From Anthoceros angustus (taxonomy: Eukaryota > Streptophyta > Anthocerotopsida > Anthocerotales > Anthocerotaceae), in assembly GCA_010909165.1 (NCBI GenBank), contig VJWM01000044.1:1798001-1862000 (forward strand): a DNA stretch of 64,000 nucleotides, read 5' to 3'. This document shows positions 22,505 through 33,758 of this stretch, in pieces. The translations under genes and the position numbers were made by a program. The notes under the pieces were generated by a model. It made no database searches and was not told the DNA's origin. It worked only from the letters and a program-made list of their open reading frames with translations. Numbering within the stretch: the stretch's first letter is position 1; each line of letters opens with the position of its first letter.

Positions 22505-24745
22505 GCGAGTGTCCCTGATTAGGTCCGAGAACCCAGTCCGGACTTACTCGGTGCGGTATGGAGGTCCTTGGCGGAGAAATGCCGGCTCCCACTCGGACTT
22601 TGTGGGGGCCTCACTGCGGCCGTGGAAGAAACACGGCGAGTCCGCTACCGTCATGGACGGAATGCTTTGGGGTCTCGTGGTGCAGTGGAGAAGACCCGAA
22701 GTGGAGGCCACCCGGAGGATGGTGGAACTCAAGAGCAAGTGAAGGCGGCCGAGGGGCAAAGGAAAAGGCGGAGTCCCTCGCTCGGATCGAGGAAGGAAGC
22801 GTGGTGGCGAGCGAGGCCCGGTTGGCCAGGCCGGGAGGTTCTTCACGACAGTGAAGCAAGCTCAGAGGCCCAAGCGGGCGGAGGACCTGCGCAGCGAAGG
22901 GAAGCGAGGCGGAAGAGGCCCGGGCACAGAGAGCTCGGGACTGGCGGAGGCGGCCGGCTAGGCGCCAAGTGGGCGAGTAAAGCGGCGAAGAGTCGGAAGC
23001 CGCGGCGGCAGGATCACTCACGTGATCGGGCCGGTGGAGAGAGTCAGCGATGAGGCTAACTCGAAGGCCGCACGGCTATGGGCGGCAGGCCGGAAGGAGG
23101 AGATGGAGGCCGGCACTCGGGAGATAGGAGATCTCGAGTGCAGTGCAGGAAGTAGGGAGGCGGATGGAGGCAGCAAGGACACTGGAGCTACAACTCCAAG
23201 ATGCGTCGGGCGGTGATTCTCAACGAGAATCCACGACTTGAGCGAAATAGAGTGCCTCGGCTCCGTCGAAGGCGGAGGAAAATCGGCGACTATCGAGTTG
23301 GGCGTTGCGGGCTGAAGGGGAGGAAGTCGAGTCGGAGTAGCCTGGAGAGGGAGGCGGCGGCCAGAATGAGCGGAGGCCGAGCAGGCAGAAAGAAGGCTGG
23401 TCCGGTGAGAAAGGCGGAAGGGGCAGCTATGGCGGATGGTGGCAATGGAGAGGAAGCAGCGGGGCTGGGCGGGTGGAGCAACAGTGCAGGGGAGGAGTGG
23501 CCGTAGCCTCGCGTGTCTGACCCGGCTCAGTTCAAATCTGGCGGAGAGGTGGCCCAACAAGCGGCGCGCCCGGCTCCGGAACACTTATGGCGGAGGGAGT
23601 ATCGGGTGCTCGGGCACCGTGGAAGAGCAATTCAACAAGTCGATTCGGACTTTGCCTATTACCACCGAGCTCTGAGCGATAGAAGCCTCTCGGCGGCCCG
23701 CGACAGACGGACCTGGAGAAGGAGATGAAGGCCACGGGGGCGGCAGGGGACCCTAGTGGCCTGTTTGGAGATAGCGGCGGAGGAGGCGGCCGAGGAGGCG
23801 GAGCGGCGGATCACGGGGTAAGCACCCGCACCTCACCATGGAAGGAGGGGCCAGCGAAGGAGTCACTTGAGCGATCGGGAGCAGTGGAAGGACTTGAGGG
23901 AGAGCCACGGAGGTCCGTGAGGGAGGCAGGTGGGCGTGAGTCGGACTTTGTCCGGAGGAAGGGGGACCACAGTCGGACCCGTGTAAGTCCGGACCACGAG
24001 TCGGACCCGACAGTCCGGACCTAGGGTGGGACCTGGGGCGGACTCACAGTTGGGGTCGAGGCAGGGGCTCGAGGTGCAGCGATGGGAGGAGCTTCGACTT
24101 CTAGGGAGATGTGGTGGCCCCGTGAAGGACCCGAGGCCGAGGGAGGACGTCGTGTGGTTGTCGAACCCGCCGGTAGCTAACGGGATTCGGGAGAGGAGGG
24201 GCCCGCCTCACGGATCATCCGATTGGGTGCCACTGGCTGTCGGGGACGAGTTGGACCACCCATTAGGCGGGGCCAGGACCTTCCAGCAGTCGGCGAAGGA
24301 GATAGGGGGAAATAGGATGGTAGGCCGATTAGGGTATCTGGCTATCATTTCGAGAATAGGGGTGTAATAAAGGCCTTGGGCGCGATATAAGAGGTGTGCT
24401 CTAGTAAAGCATCTTTCTCTTGGTGTTGATGCAGCGTTCTTGCGGACCTTTGTGAGTCTTCTGCGTGAGTCACGAGTCAGCGGCGAGCCACGGCTCGGGA
24501 GATTGATCAAGGTCCGGTGGCGGACTTAGCGTTGTGGTGTGTGCGGTGGCGGTGACCGTGCTCGTCGGGAGCGGCCCGAGCCGAGCAATTTGGCGTGTGG
24601 CCGGGAGGAACTCCGGAGGGCGTGTGAGCCGGACGGAGGCCCAGGCGGAGCAGCGGAGGAGGGGCATGTAACCAGCGTCTTTCTAAGGCGAGTGTGGCGT
24701 GAGAGGAGAGAGAAAGGGCTGGATGTGTGTGACGGATGTGAGCAA
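22505..24745 (+). repeat. Third, truncated copy of the gypsy LTR
   Basis: Aligns with the LTRs from gattaggtccgagaaccc (left LTR 8602 or 9667, right LTR 19660) to the gagaaagg..ggatg segment (left about 12020). It lacks the first ~2 kb and the last ~250 bp. It keeps the coiled-coil-like coding area (AREYVPAHVEEAIQQVDSDF equivalent near 23600) and the promoter/R area (gatataagagg near 24383). It is more diverged than the two LTRs are from each other and may be a remnant of an older insertion. Confidence 0.75.
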
Positions 24746-25056
24746 TCTGACGCGACAGGTGCAAGGATTGGGCACTATTTGAAGTTATATGGCAAAGAAA
24801 GCTGCTATATCTCCGAGTTCATCTCCACCTACAATTTATATTCTAAGAAAACGTAAGTTGGAGGAGAGCTAAACCTATGTTTTTGTTGGCTATGGCAACA
24901 AGAAAGGACACTTACCAAAGCATTGCCTTTGCTCGGGCGTGACATTCAAGAGCCGCAATGCCGCTAACAGACTTTGACTCTTCACACACAACCGTGAGAT
25001 TGACACCACATTAAGATATCTAATCTTGATGACCCGCTATTTTTTCCACAAGATGA
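24746..25056 (+). pseudogene. Relic ORF interrupted by Copia insertion (left part)
   Basis: Decayed coding DNA. With small frame changes 24870-24950 resembles a CCHC knuckle (tgtttttgttgg... aaaggacact...cattgcc). The stretch just before the Copia element reads NLDDPLFFPQDD and, after removing the element and one target copy, continues across 29954 as APPEFVPTASTEGS and a stop near 30000. The Copia element therefore landed near the 3' end of an older coding relic, probably itself a transposon. Confidence 0.4.
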
Positions 25057-25320
25057 TGAAGGATCGTGGCAAGACAATGGTGGAAGAGGAGAGGAGAGAG
25101 TAGGCAAGTGTAACCTCTCACATTGAGATGAGGCTTGGAGGGCATATACCTCCACAGCCCCTAGGAGGCTCCACAAGAAGCCCAAAGGAGTACAAGAAGC
25201 CCCTAGGAAGGAGCACAAGAAGCTTCCTAGTGATTAGCTTTTAAACTAATGATACTTAATCGACACCTAACTTAGACTAAGTGTATTAGTCTAAGTACAT
25301 TGGGCTTTAATACCCTTACA
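25057..25320 (-). repeat. 3' LTR of Copia element
   Basis: 264 bp, the copy of 29694-29948 lying downstream of RNase H on the minus strand. It differs by several short indels, for example an extra gcccaaaggagtacaagaa piece. Confidence 0.9.
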
Positions 25321-25360
25321 ACCTCCCACTTAAAGGCCAATTTACCTTCAGGAGAATGGA

Positions 25361-28300
25361 CTATCTCATGCCCATCGTGTCCGAGCTTGTGCAAATTGTC
25401 TCAGAGAGTCCCTTGGTAAGAATATCGCAGGTTCTCGGTGTGAACCTTGACAAGTTGTACCCTCTGTCATCCAACACCTCTCGAATGAAGTGATACTTCA
25501 CATCCACATGTTTAGTCTTCGCATGAAACATCGGATTCTTTGCCAATTGATAGCACTGCTATCACAATGCAACACCGGCATCAACCTTGATCCCCAAGTC
25601 TCCCACTAAACGAGCAAGCCATATGGCTTCCTTGCAAGCCTCGCTGTCGCAACATACTCGGCCTGTGGTAGATAGCGAATGCACGATCGCAAACGAGATC
25701 GCCATGAGATCGCCTCCAAAGGCACGTGAAGACATAACCTGATGTGGACCTCCTTTTGTCCATATCCCCTGCATAATCAGCATCTGTGTACCCAACCACA
25801 CATGCATCTTCACTACCAAAACATATGCACAAAGCTTTTGTACCATTCAGATACCTCATAACTCCTTTTACTGCCTCCCAATGCTTCTTGCCAGGGTTTG
25901 ACATAAACCTGCTAACCACTCCCACTGCAAAGGCAATGTCAGGACGTGTAGCAATCATTGCATACATCAAACTCCCTATAGCTGATGAGTATGGGACCTT
26001 CTCCATTTCAGCGTTGTCCTCCTCAGAGCTTGGGCAATCCGCGCTTGAAAGTTTCACATATGGAGGCAATGGAGTACCCAATGGCTTCCCTTCTCCATGT
26101 TGAAACGCTTGAAGCACCTCGTTAATGTATTCCGTCGAGACAAAATAAAGCACGCTTATGTCTGCTCCGGAATACGCATGCCAAGTATATGGCTCGCCTC
26201 CCAAGTCTCGCTATTTCAAAGTGAGCATTCAACTTTGACTTCAACAAATCTCATCAAGATCGCTCAAAGAATTAGCATATCATCCACATAGAGGATCAAA
26301 ATGAGCAAGCTTTGATCCTTAGCTTGCTTCAGATAGAGGCAATGATCCTCATCGCCACGCTTGTAGCCTTGAGAAAGCATAAATGAGTGGAACTTGTGAT
26401 ACCACTGGTGCCTGCTTCAAACCATAAAGGCTCTTCCTCAACCTCGCACACCGATGCTCTTTGCCCTTCTCAACAAAACCTTCGGTTAGACGCCTCTTGA
26501 AGGTCACCATGCAAGAATGCCGCTCGACATCCATCCGCAAGTTCCATATCATTCCCCGCAACCAAAGCAAGAACACATCGCAGTTGTCATTTTGACTATC
26601 GGTGAGAAAATCTCATCAAAGTCAATGCCCGTTGTTGCTTGAAACCCTTAGCAACCAATCGTGCCTTGTACTTTGGTTTGCCATCGCATGACCTTCATCT
26701 TGTACACCCATTTGCACCGGTAGTGCCTTCTTATCCTAGGCAACCAACCAACTCCCAAGTTTGGTTCTTATGCAAATAATTCATTTCGATCGCATGGCCT
26801 TCTCCCACTTCTCTTGTTACTCATTGACATGGCCTCTTTGTAAGAAGAGGGTTCCCACAACTGTCAAAGATAACATAATCCAGAGATGGATCATACCCGA
26901 GGTCGTAATCGCCTCGACCTACGGGCATGTGCACCTCTATAGGTGCTTGTTCGACTCTTGGTTCATCTATCGGTGGAGGAATGTGCTCGCACATTACCAC
27001 TTATCAACCCGCCCATGATGATCATGTCCATCTTCTTGAAGATCACCCTTCGCACCTCCACAGCTTGGAGTAGGCTTCGTGCATCTTGTTCTCATTGAAG
27101 AACACGTTAGTACGAACAACCTTTCTAGCCTCGATCCCACAAACGGTATCCCATCTCACCGTAATCACCATAGCCAAGAAAAATACATTTCTTGGACTTA
27201 GGTGCCAACTTGTCCCGAAACTCTTTTGGAACATGGCAAGATGCCTCACTACCAAACACTGCAGATGCTTGTAGGATGGTTTCTTTCCGCACTATAGCTC
27301 CTCCGAACCCGCCATCAACAAATTTTATTAGGAGATCTTAATAAGATGAATCGCAGAGACATCCCGCCCAAAACCCATTAGGCAATCCGTAGTTTGACAA
27401 CAAACCACGATCCTCTCCTCGAATGGTTCTTCATCCGCCACCCACACCATTTTGTGGAGGAGTATACGGCAAATAATTCTCTTGATTCCCTTGGAATCTG
27501 TAATGACTGGAAAGCTTTAAACATACTTCCACCATTATCCGCCCTTAGACACTTCAATCGGTGGCCGATCGATTCTCTACAAGGGTGACAAATTTCAAAC
27601 ACCCGTAACTTCATCCTTTTTCCTCAAAGGATAAACCCACACCATGAGAAATCATCTATGAAAGTGACAAAATAGAGGCACCGCCTAATGATGCAAGAGG
27701 CATAGGTCCACATACATCATGTGAACCAACTCAAGAGGTTTACTCTACTTTTTTCTTGTTCGATGTGATGATTTTGTCTGCTTCCCATATAAACAAATCA
27801 CACATCGAGAGATCGAAGTTAAGAACAGGATATAACCGTAATCTAGATAAAACCTTCATTCCCTTCTCGAGACATATGTCCTAACCGCAATGCCACAAGG
27901 AAACATTTGGTCGCTGTCACGATCACATGATCGATGTTGTTTACCAAGTGAGTACAAAGTGCCACACTTCGATCCACGAGCTAACACAGAGAACCTTGAG
28001 ATCTTCCAAGAGTGATCCCCAAAACCAAGGTAACCAAAGATCATCCAACCGCCCCGCTAATCATGCTTTTGTCAACTTCGAACATGCCTAACGCCCTTCA
28101 AAGATGAATGAAGATCCGTTGTCAAACTTGAGACATCACCACGCGATCCGCATGCGTAGTTATTTCCAAGCCTAACGATCCTTTCCTTGTAGCATCATAC
28201 GCTAAACCACTCTCTATGAGGAGTAACATGGAAAGATGCACCGAGTCAATTATCCAATTGCGTAATAAATGACTATCCACGGTTAATCAGCAAGATTCAA

Positions 28301-29087
28301 GTAAGAAGAGATAAGGACATCTCCGCCCTCAGAAGTTTAACTCTTCCAACTCGACATTCAAGTCGCCTTCGCCCCGCTTCTTTTCCTTGGTCCTTTTGAA
28401 CTTCTCGCACTCTCTTTTGAAGTGACCCCTTTTGTGACAATAGTGACACTCCACATTCTTGTTACGACTACTAGATTTGCTGAAAAAGCTTCGTCCTGCT
28501 TCCCTTCGCAGCGGACCTCCCTCTCACTATGAGGGCACCGGAACCTTTGAAGGTTCCATATTTTCCTGCTCACCTCGCCAATGTGCTACCTTCTACATTT
28601 ACAATGGTAAGACCACTAGCAAGTGCAATTACTCGTATTTAAAGGTGTCCCAACTCTCCGTAATGTGACCAATGTAAACATAGCCTCACTAACTGGGAAT
28701 GTGATACCTTGAGATGAGAGTGAAAATGGTATTGAAATCATTCGATGATCGGACATCCTCGTCCTTCCTTCATCTTCAAGTCCACCACCGTTTCAACCAA
28801 TACACCGAGAAGCCGCACTTTGCTTCTCACAGTGTCACACATTCCGCCACAATCCGAACTCGTGGTCTTATCTTTCACATTGAAGTACACTGCTTTTGAC
28901 AATGTTAGCATGATAGTAGATCTAGCAAGCTCATCCAGGTCCTGCCACTCATCCCTGTCATACTATCTGGTTTGACGCCTAACAGCTTTATGGGCTTGAT
29001 CTGCTTTTTCTGCACTAGAACATTATACACTTGTTCTTTCCAGAACGGGAAGTTAGTACCATCTAACTTCTCGATATTGAACATGAC
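25361..29087 (-). pseudogene. Copia gag-pol (frameshifted)
   Basis: Gag starts near 29087 with MFNIEKLDGTNFPFWKEQ, and has a zinc knuckle (CHYCHKRGHFKREC) near 28450. The integrase core has LRADNGG near 27550 and a broken version of the following PQQNGVAE block. RT around 26576-26349 has RLRKSLYGLKQAP, and 26204-25581 carries YSSAIGSLMYAMIATRPDIA and GYTDADYAGD (RNase H). The end, 25546-25361, has HAKTKHVDVKYHFIRE. The gene would make particle protein, integrase and reverse transcriptase, but frameshifts and stops every few hundred bases break it. Confidence 0.85.
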
Positions 29088-29234
29088 GTTTTCTTTCCGA
29101 TGATGAAGACATCATGACTCAAAAATCGATACAGATAAAACACTCGACTCGCCTTGTCGAAAAGTCAAAGAAGAAAACACACCGTGTCCCTGTATTTTGC
29201 CGCTGATTCCACGAGTATTCCACCAATATGTTCC

Positions 29235-29645
29235 GCGCTGCTCACCGCGCGCCGCGGGCTGCCCATGCCTGCCACCGCGGCTCCGCCACTGCGCCGCACG
29301 GGCCACCGCACCGCTGCCTCGCACGCCACGCCGCGCCGCGCCGCTGCCGCCATGGCTGCCCCGCCTGCCCGCGGGCCCACCACATCGCGGCTCGGCCGCG
29401 CTCACCACCGCCGCCCGCCGCCTGCTCGCCGCGCTGGCCACAGCGGGCGCCGCTGCTCGCGGGCCGCCGCGCTGGCCCGCGCTGGCGCGCTGCCACCGCT
29501 GCCGCCGCCGCGCCTCGCCGCGACGCCTGCTGCCGCTGACGGCCACGCTGGTGGCCGCGCACGGCCCGCCAGGTCGCGCCGCTCACGCCTCGCCCCACCT
29601 GCTCGCGCGCCGCCACATGATCACCGCACCACGAGCCGCCACTGC
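29235..29645. other. Very GC-rich block in the Copia leader
   Basis: About 410 bp of roughly 75-80% G+C, dominated by gccgc/cgcgc words, between the PBS and gag of a Copia element that is otherwise near 45% G+C. Most frames on both strands are open here simply because of composition. No domain is recognised. Confidence 0.7.
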
Positions 29646-29693
29646 AGCCTAGAAAATTCTAGCAAACACAACAAACCAAAGCTCGATACCGCT

Positions 29694-29948
29694 TGAAGGA
29701 TCGTGGCAGCACATGATGGTGGAAAGAGGAGAGAGAGGAGGAGGCAAGTGTAACTCTCTCACATTGAGATGAGGCTTGAGGGTATTTATACCTCCAATAG
29801 GGCTCCTAGAAGCTCCACAAGAAGCCCCCAGGAAGGAGCACAAGAAGCTTCCTAGTGATTAGCTTCAGCTAAACTAATGATACTTAACTGACACCTAACT
29901 TAGACTAAGTGTATTAGTCTAAGTACATTGGGCTTTAATACCCTTACA
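29694..29948 (-). repeat. 5' LTR of Copia element
   Basis: 255 bp, directly followed on the minus strand by the changed tRNA-iMet primer site. Bounded by TGAAGG (29694) and TTACA (29948). Confidence 0.9.
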
Positions 29949-29953
29949 GATGA

Positions 29954-30632
29954 TGCTCCTCCTGAATTCGTCCCAACTGCTAGTACGGAAGGGTCCTAAG
30001 AATCCTTATCGTATCTTAGAAGCACAGTTCGGACATTTCGGACCTTCTAAATCCAAATCTATTGTTAATTTTTACATCTAATCTTTATAACTCAAAGAAA
30101 TGCGATAAGAAACCTTAAAATTCTAAAATTATCTGGTTCTTATGTTCTGCGATTTAGCGAATGTGTGAGCCAATTCCGATATGTGTTCGGTCGCAATTGA
30201 GTTTGATACTCTAGTGATATAATTGGAGGGAAGCACTGTAGGCAAACTTCGGCATTGTCAGCCTTCTTCTTTGGCTTTGCAATTTTTGCCCTATTAAACG
30301 AGTCCAATTCTGGTATAGGTAATAAAAGTCATTCATGCATGTAGGTACTTAGCATTGGGTGAATGATTGAAAAGTGAGTCGTTCTTGGGGAGATCTGAAA
30401 TGCGTACACGATAATCACATAGACGTAAACTTGAAATAACCTGCGTATATGTATGAATAGTATTGCTGCTACCTATCTATCCTAATCGCGGCCATCCACT
30501 TGATTCATTCAAAGCTGATGGAATATGCAAGCGGCATGCCATGCTCATTACTACTCCCACTAAAGTCATCCATGCCATTTGTATCGGCGGGTCGGCTAGC
30601 GTGATGCATTTTGGGCCCCGCTTGTGCCAGTC
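29954..30632. other. Intergenic DNA upstream of PPR gene
   Basis: The first 50 bases finish the relic ORF interrupted by Copia. The rest is A+T-rich and shows no convincing coding region. A short upstream ORF (ATG at 30604, 15 codons) overlaps the probable PPR start in another frame. Confidence 0.5.
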
Positions 30633-33600
30633 ATGGCTGTCCGGAAGGTAGCTGACCCCAATGAATCAACCGTCGAAACTTGCGAAACAGCATTGCCTGA
30701 GGAAAGGCAGCCCAGCGCGTCCAAGAGGATGTCTGGCTGGAGACGGATCTTGCAGCGAGGGTCGTCGCCGGGAGCTCTTGTGTCCACAAATTTGTGTGGA
30801 CCCCGAGATGGGCAACGTGAGAGGAGCTTTCCTTTTCAGGCCTTCAGGCAAAAGGATTCGTTGCAGCAGGTCCTCTGGCTAGACAGATTCGACGGTGGGG
30901 CTGGGGTGGATGTGCAGCTGGGTGCTCCTGATATGCAATTGTCTTGTCGAGACTGGACCTCCCACTGCAGCGTGCCGGCTGATGGAGACCCTGGCAGGCC
31001 TGCAGGATATGAAAGTAGCGTGATGCAAATATGTCAGCAGGGCCAGCTCGCTGAGGCCGTGGAGGTCCTGAGTTTTCTGGTTCACACAGGTTGTCAGGTT
31101 TCCAAATCCCTGTTTTATGTTGTTCTGAAACATTGTGTGGGTATGAAGGATTTGCGACTAGGCCGCCTTGTTCATACCCTCTCCGTGACGACGGGGTACG
31201 AGTCGGATACGTTCTTGTGCAATCACATCCTGCGGATGTATAATTCTCATTCCAGGTTACAAGAGGCTGTGGATGTGTTCAGTATGGTAGCCAAGCCAGA
31301 TGTTTTCACTTGGTCTGCGATTATTTCTGCGCATGTAAAGCAGGGACATGACAAGAAGGCCATGCAACTGTATCGTCGGATGCGCAGGTCAAGTGTGAAG
31401 CCGAATGGCCATGTGTTTGTAGCAGCTCTGCAGGCTTGTGCGATGGGAGTAGACTTGGAATCTGGGCAGCAGGTGCATGCTGATGTCGTGGCTATTGGTT
31501 TTGAGGCTGATTTGTTTGTCTGCAATTGCTTGGTGGACATGTATGCAAAGTGTGGCAGTTTGGCAGAAGCTCAAAGAGTCTTTGACGGGGTGCGTCAGAA
31601 AGATGTGGTGACCTGGAATGCCATGATAGCAGGCTATTCCCAGCAAGGCATGGGTAAGGAAGCCCTTACTCTTTTTAGTGCAATGCAAGATGAAGGCATG
31701 GCTCCACCTGATTCTGTGACGTTTGTGTGCCTGCTGCAGGCATGCGCAAGCGTGGGCACGCAGGCTTTGCAGATGGGAAGGCAGCTGCATTCGCAAATAA
31801 GAGAACAAGGACTTCAATCTCATGCTTTTGTAGCCAGCAGTTTGGTAAACATGTATGCAAAGTGCGGAAGCCTAGAGGATGCTCAAGGCGTGTTTGACAA
31901 ACTTCGTGAGAAGAATGTGGTGACGTGGAATGCCATGATAGCAGGGTATTCCCAGCTGGGCATGGGGCAGGAGGCCCTTGGTCTTTACAGGGCTATGCAA
32001 GGAGAGGGCATTGTTACGCCCAATTCTGTGACTTTTGTGTGCCTCCTGCATGCATGTGCAACTGTGGGGATCCCAGCTCTGAAGAATGGGAAGGATCTTC
32101 ATGCACGAATTAGAGAATACAGACTTCAAGAGAATCTGTTTGTAGCTAACAGCTTGGTTAACATGTATGCGAAGTGCGGTAGCCTGGAGGATGCTGAGAG
32201 TGTGTTTGATGAACTTGATCGGAAAGATGTGGTGACGTGGAATGCCATGATAGCAGCATACTCCCAGCAGGGAATGGGGCAGGAAGCGCTGGATCTCTAC
32301 AGAACTATGCAAGAAGAAGGCATGCCTGCGCCTGATTCTGTGACATTTGTGTCCCTCCTGCAGGCATGTGCAAGTTTGGGCACCTCGGCTTTGATGAGGG
32401 GGAAGCAGTTGCATGCACAGATAGGAGAACGAGGGCTTCAGGCTGATGCATTCATAGCCAACAGTTTGGTAAACATGTACGCGAAATGCGGCAGCTTAGA
32501 TGATGCTCAGGGCCTGTTTCACAGACTTCCTCATAAAGATGTTGTGACATGGAATGCCATGATAGCTGGATATTCCCGGAAGGGCCTGGGACTGGAAGCA
32601 ATTCATCTTCTCAGTGCCATGAGGGACGAAAGGATGGCTGCACCCAATTCCGGGACATTTGTGTCCCTTCTGCAGGCATGCGCCAGTGTGGGCACCCTGG
32701 CTTTGGAAAATGGGCGTCAACTTCATTCAGAAATTAGGGAACAAGGACTGGAAGCTGATGTGTTCGTTGTCAGCAGTTTGATAAACATGTATGCCAAGTG
32801 TGGCAGCCTAGAGGAGGCCCGGGGCATGTTTGATGGACTTGTTCAGAAAGATGTAGCAATGTGGAGTGCCATGATAGCAGGCTATTCTCAGCAGGGCATG
32901 GGGCATGATGCTCTTCGCCTTTACAGGGCTATGGAAGAAGAAGGCACTGTTGCACCCAATTCTGTGACATTTGCTTGCCTCCTCCAGGCATGTGCCAGCG
33001 TGGCGGCTTTGCATCTGGGAAGGCAGCTTCATGCTCAGATTACAGAACAGGGACTTCAAGCTGATGTGCTTGTCGCGGTCAGTTTGATAGATATGTATGG
33101 AAAGTGCAGTAGCATGGTGGAAGCACTGCATGTGTTTCAAGCACTGCCTGAAAAAGATGTAGTTGCCTGGAATGCACTCATTGGAGGATATACCCGTCAA
33201 GGGGATTGCGACAATGTCTTCGACTTGGTTGTCAGAATGAGAGAGGATGGCATACAGCCAGACAGTATTACGTTCTTGAGTGTACTGACAGTGTGCAGTC
33301 ATACGGGTCTAGTGAATAAGGGGCGAGAGTATTTTGATGTTATGAGCAAACAGTGTGGCATCAAGCCAACAGCGGACCACTACACATGCATGGTGGATCT
33401 GCTTGGTCGTTCAGGGCAACTGGATGAAGCACTAGCTTTGGTTAGGAGCATGCCTGTACCGCCTAATGCTGCAGTCTGGCACACTCTCTTGGCTGCTTGT
33501 AGAAAGTGGAGCAACGTGGAGGTGGGATGCAGTGCTTTTCATGAAGCAGTTTCGCTAGACCAGAAAGATTCAGCAGCGTATGTGTTGATGTTGAACATAT

Positions 33601-33758
33601 ACACCGGTGCCCAGATGTGGGAGCAGGCACAGGAGATGCAGGCTAGGAGAAAAAGAATCAGGGCATGGAAGGAGCCAGGCCGGAGCTGGTGGACAGACAT
33701 GGACGGACAGGTTCATAGTTTTCTCGTTGGGGATAAGAAGCATCCTACGCTGAACTAG
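30633..33758 (+). CDS. PLS-class pentatricopeptide repeat protein, E subgroup without DYW
   Basis: Intronless, 1041 aa. After a poorly conserved N-terminal 130 residues (probable organelle targeting; MSGWRRILQRG lies inside it), about seven P-L-S triplets of roughly 100 aa follow. Each contains a MYAKCGSLEDAQ-like S motif, a VVTWNAMIAGYSQQGMG-like P/L motif and a PNSVTFVCLLQACASVG-like motif. The C-terminus has E1/E2 motifs (CMVDLLGRSGQLDEALALV, AAVWHTLLAACR, PGRSWWTDMDGQVHSFLVG) and stops at KKHPTLN, just where a DYW deaminase domain would begin. PPR-PLS proteins bind organelle RNA base by base and specify C-to-U editing; an E-type protein needs a DYW domain supplied in trans. The start is the first ATG in frame, at 30633; 30729 is an alternative. 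The target is unknown. Confidence 0.93.
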   Translation: MAVRKVADPNESTVETCETALPEERQPSASKRMSGWRRILQRGSSPGALVSTNLCGPRDGQRERSFPFQAFRQKDSLQQVLWLDRFDGGAGVDVQLGAPDMQLSCRDWTSHCSVPADGDPGRPAGYESSVMQICQQGQLAEAVEVLSFLVHTGCQVSKSLFYVVLKHCVGMKDLRLGRLVHTLSVTTGYESDTFLCNHILRMYNSHSRLQEAVDVFSMVAKPDVFTWSAIISAHVKQGHDKKAMQLYRRMRRSSVKPNGHVFVAALQACAMGVDLESGQQVHADVVAIGFEADLFVCNCLVDMYAKCGSLAEAQRVFDGVRQKDVVTWNAMIAGYSQQGMGKEALTLFSAMQDEGMAPPDSVTFVCLLQACASVGTQALQMGRQLHSQIREQGLQSHAFVASSLVNMYAKCGSLEDAQGVFDKLREKNVVTWNAMIAGYSQLGMGQEALGLYRAMQGEGIVTPNSVTFVCLLHACATVGIPALKNGKDLHARIREYRLQENLFVANSLVNMYAKCGSLEDAESVFDELDRKDVVTWNAMIAAYSQQGMGQEALDLYRTMQEEGMPAPDSVTFVSLLQACASLGTSALMRGKQLHAQIGERGLQADAFIANSLVNMYAKCGSLDDAQGLFHRLPHKDVVTWNAMIAGYSRKGLGLEAIHLLSAMRDERMAAPNSGTFVSLLQACASVGTLALENGRQLHSEIREQGLEADVFVVSSLINMYAKCGSLEEARGMFDGLVQKDVAMWSAMIAGYSQQGMGHDALRLYRAMEEEGTVAPNSVTFACLLQACASVAALHLGRQLHAQITEQGLQADVLVAVSLIDMYGKCSSMVEALHVFQALPEKDVVAWNALIGGYTRQGDCDNVFDLVVRMREDGIQPDSITFLSVLTVCSHTGLVNKGREYFDVMSKQCGIKPTADHYTCMVDLLGRSGQLDEALALVRSMPVPPNAAVWHTLLAACRKWSNVEVGCSAFHEAVSLDQKDSAAYVLMLNIYTGAQMWEQAQEMQARRKRIRAWKEPGRSWWTDMDGQVHSFLVGDKKHPTLN

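Larger units (their letters stand above)
25057..29948 (-). mobile_element. Copia LTR retrotransposon with both LTRs and target duplication
   Basis: LTRs at 25057-25320 and 29694-29948 run tgaaggatcgtgg ... cccttaca (TG...CA on both strands). They are flanked by a perfect 5 bp duplication, GATGA, at 25052-25056 and 29949-29953. On the minus strand the PBS follows the 5' LTR at about 29692-29680 (GCGGTATCGAGC, a changed tRNA-iMet site). Order on the minus strand: leader, gag, integrase, RT, RNase H, 3' LTR, i.e. Copia. Length 4892 bp. The coding region has many frameshifts, so it is non-autonomous now. Confidence 0.9.

Noticed and set aside
29112-29696. Long Arg/Ala-rich frames on both strands
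   Set aside because: All frames are open because the block is extremely GC-rich; there is no start context, domain or codon signal.
31872-32414. Long minus-strand frames under the PPR gene
   Set aside because: They repeat with the PPR unit periodicity and are antisense images of the conserved PPR motifs.
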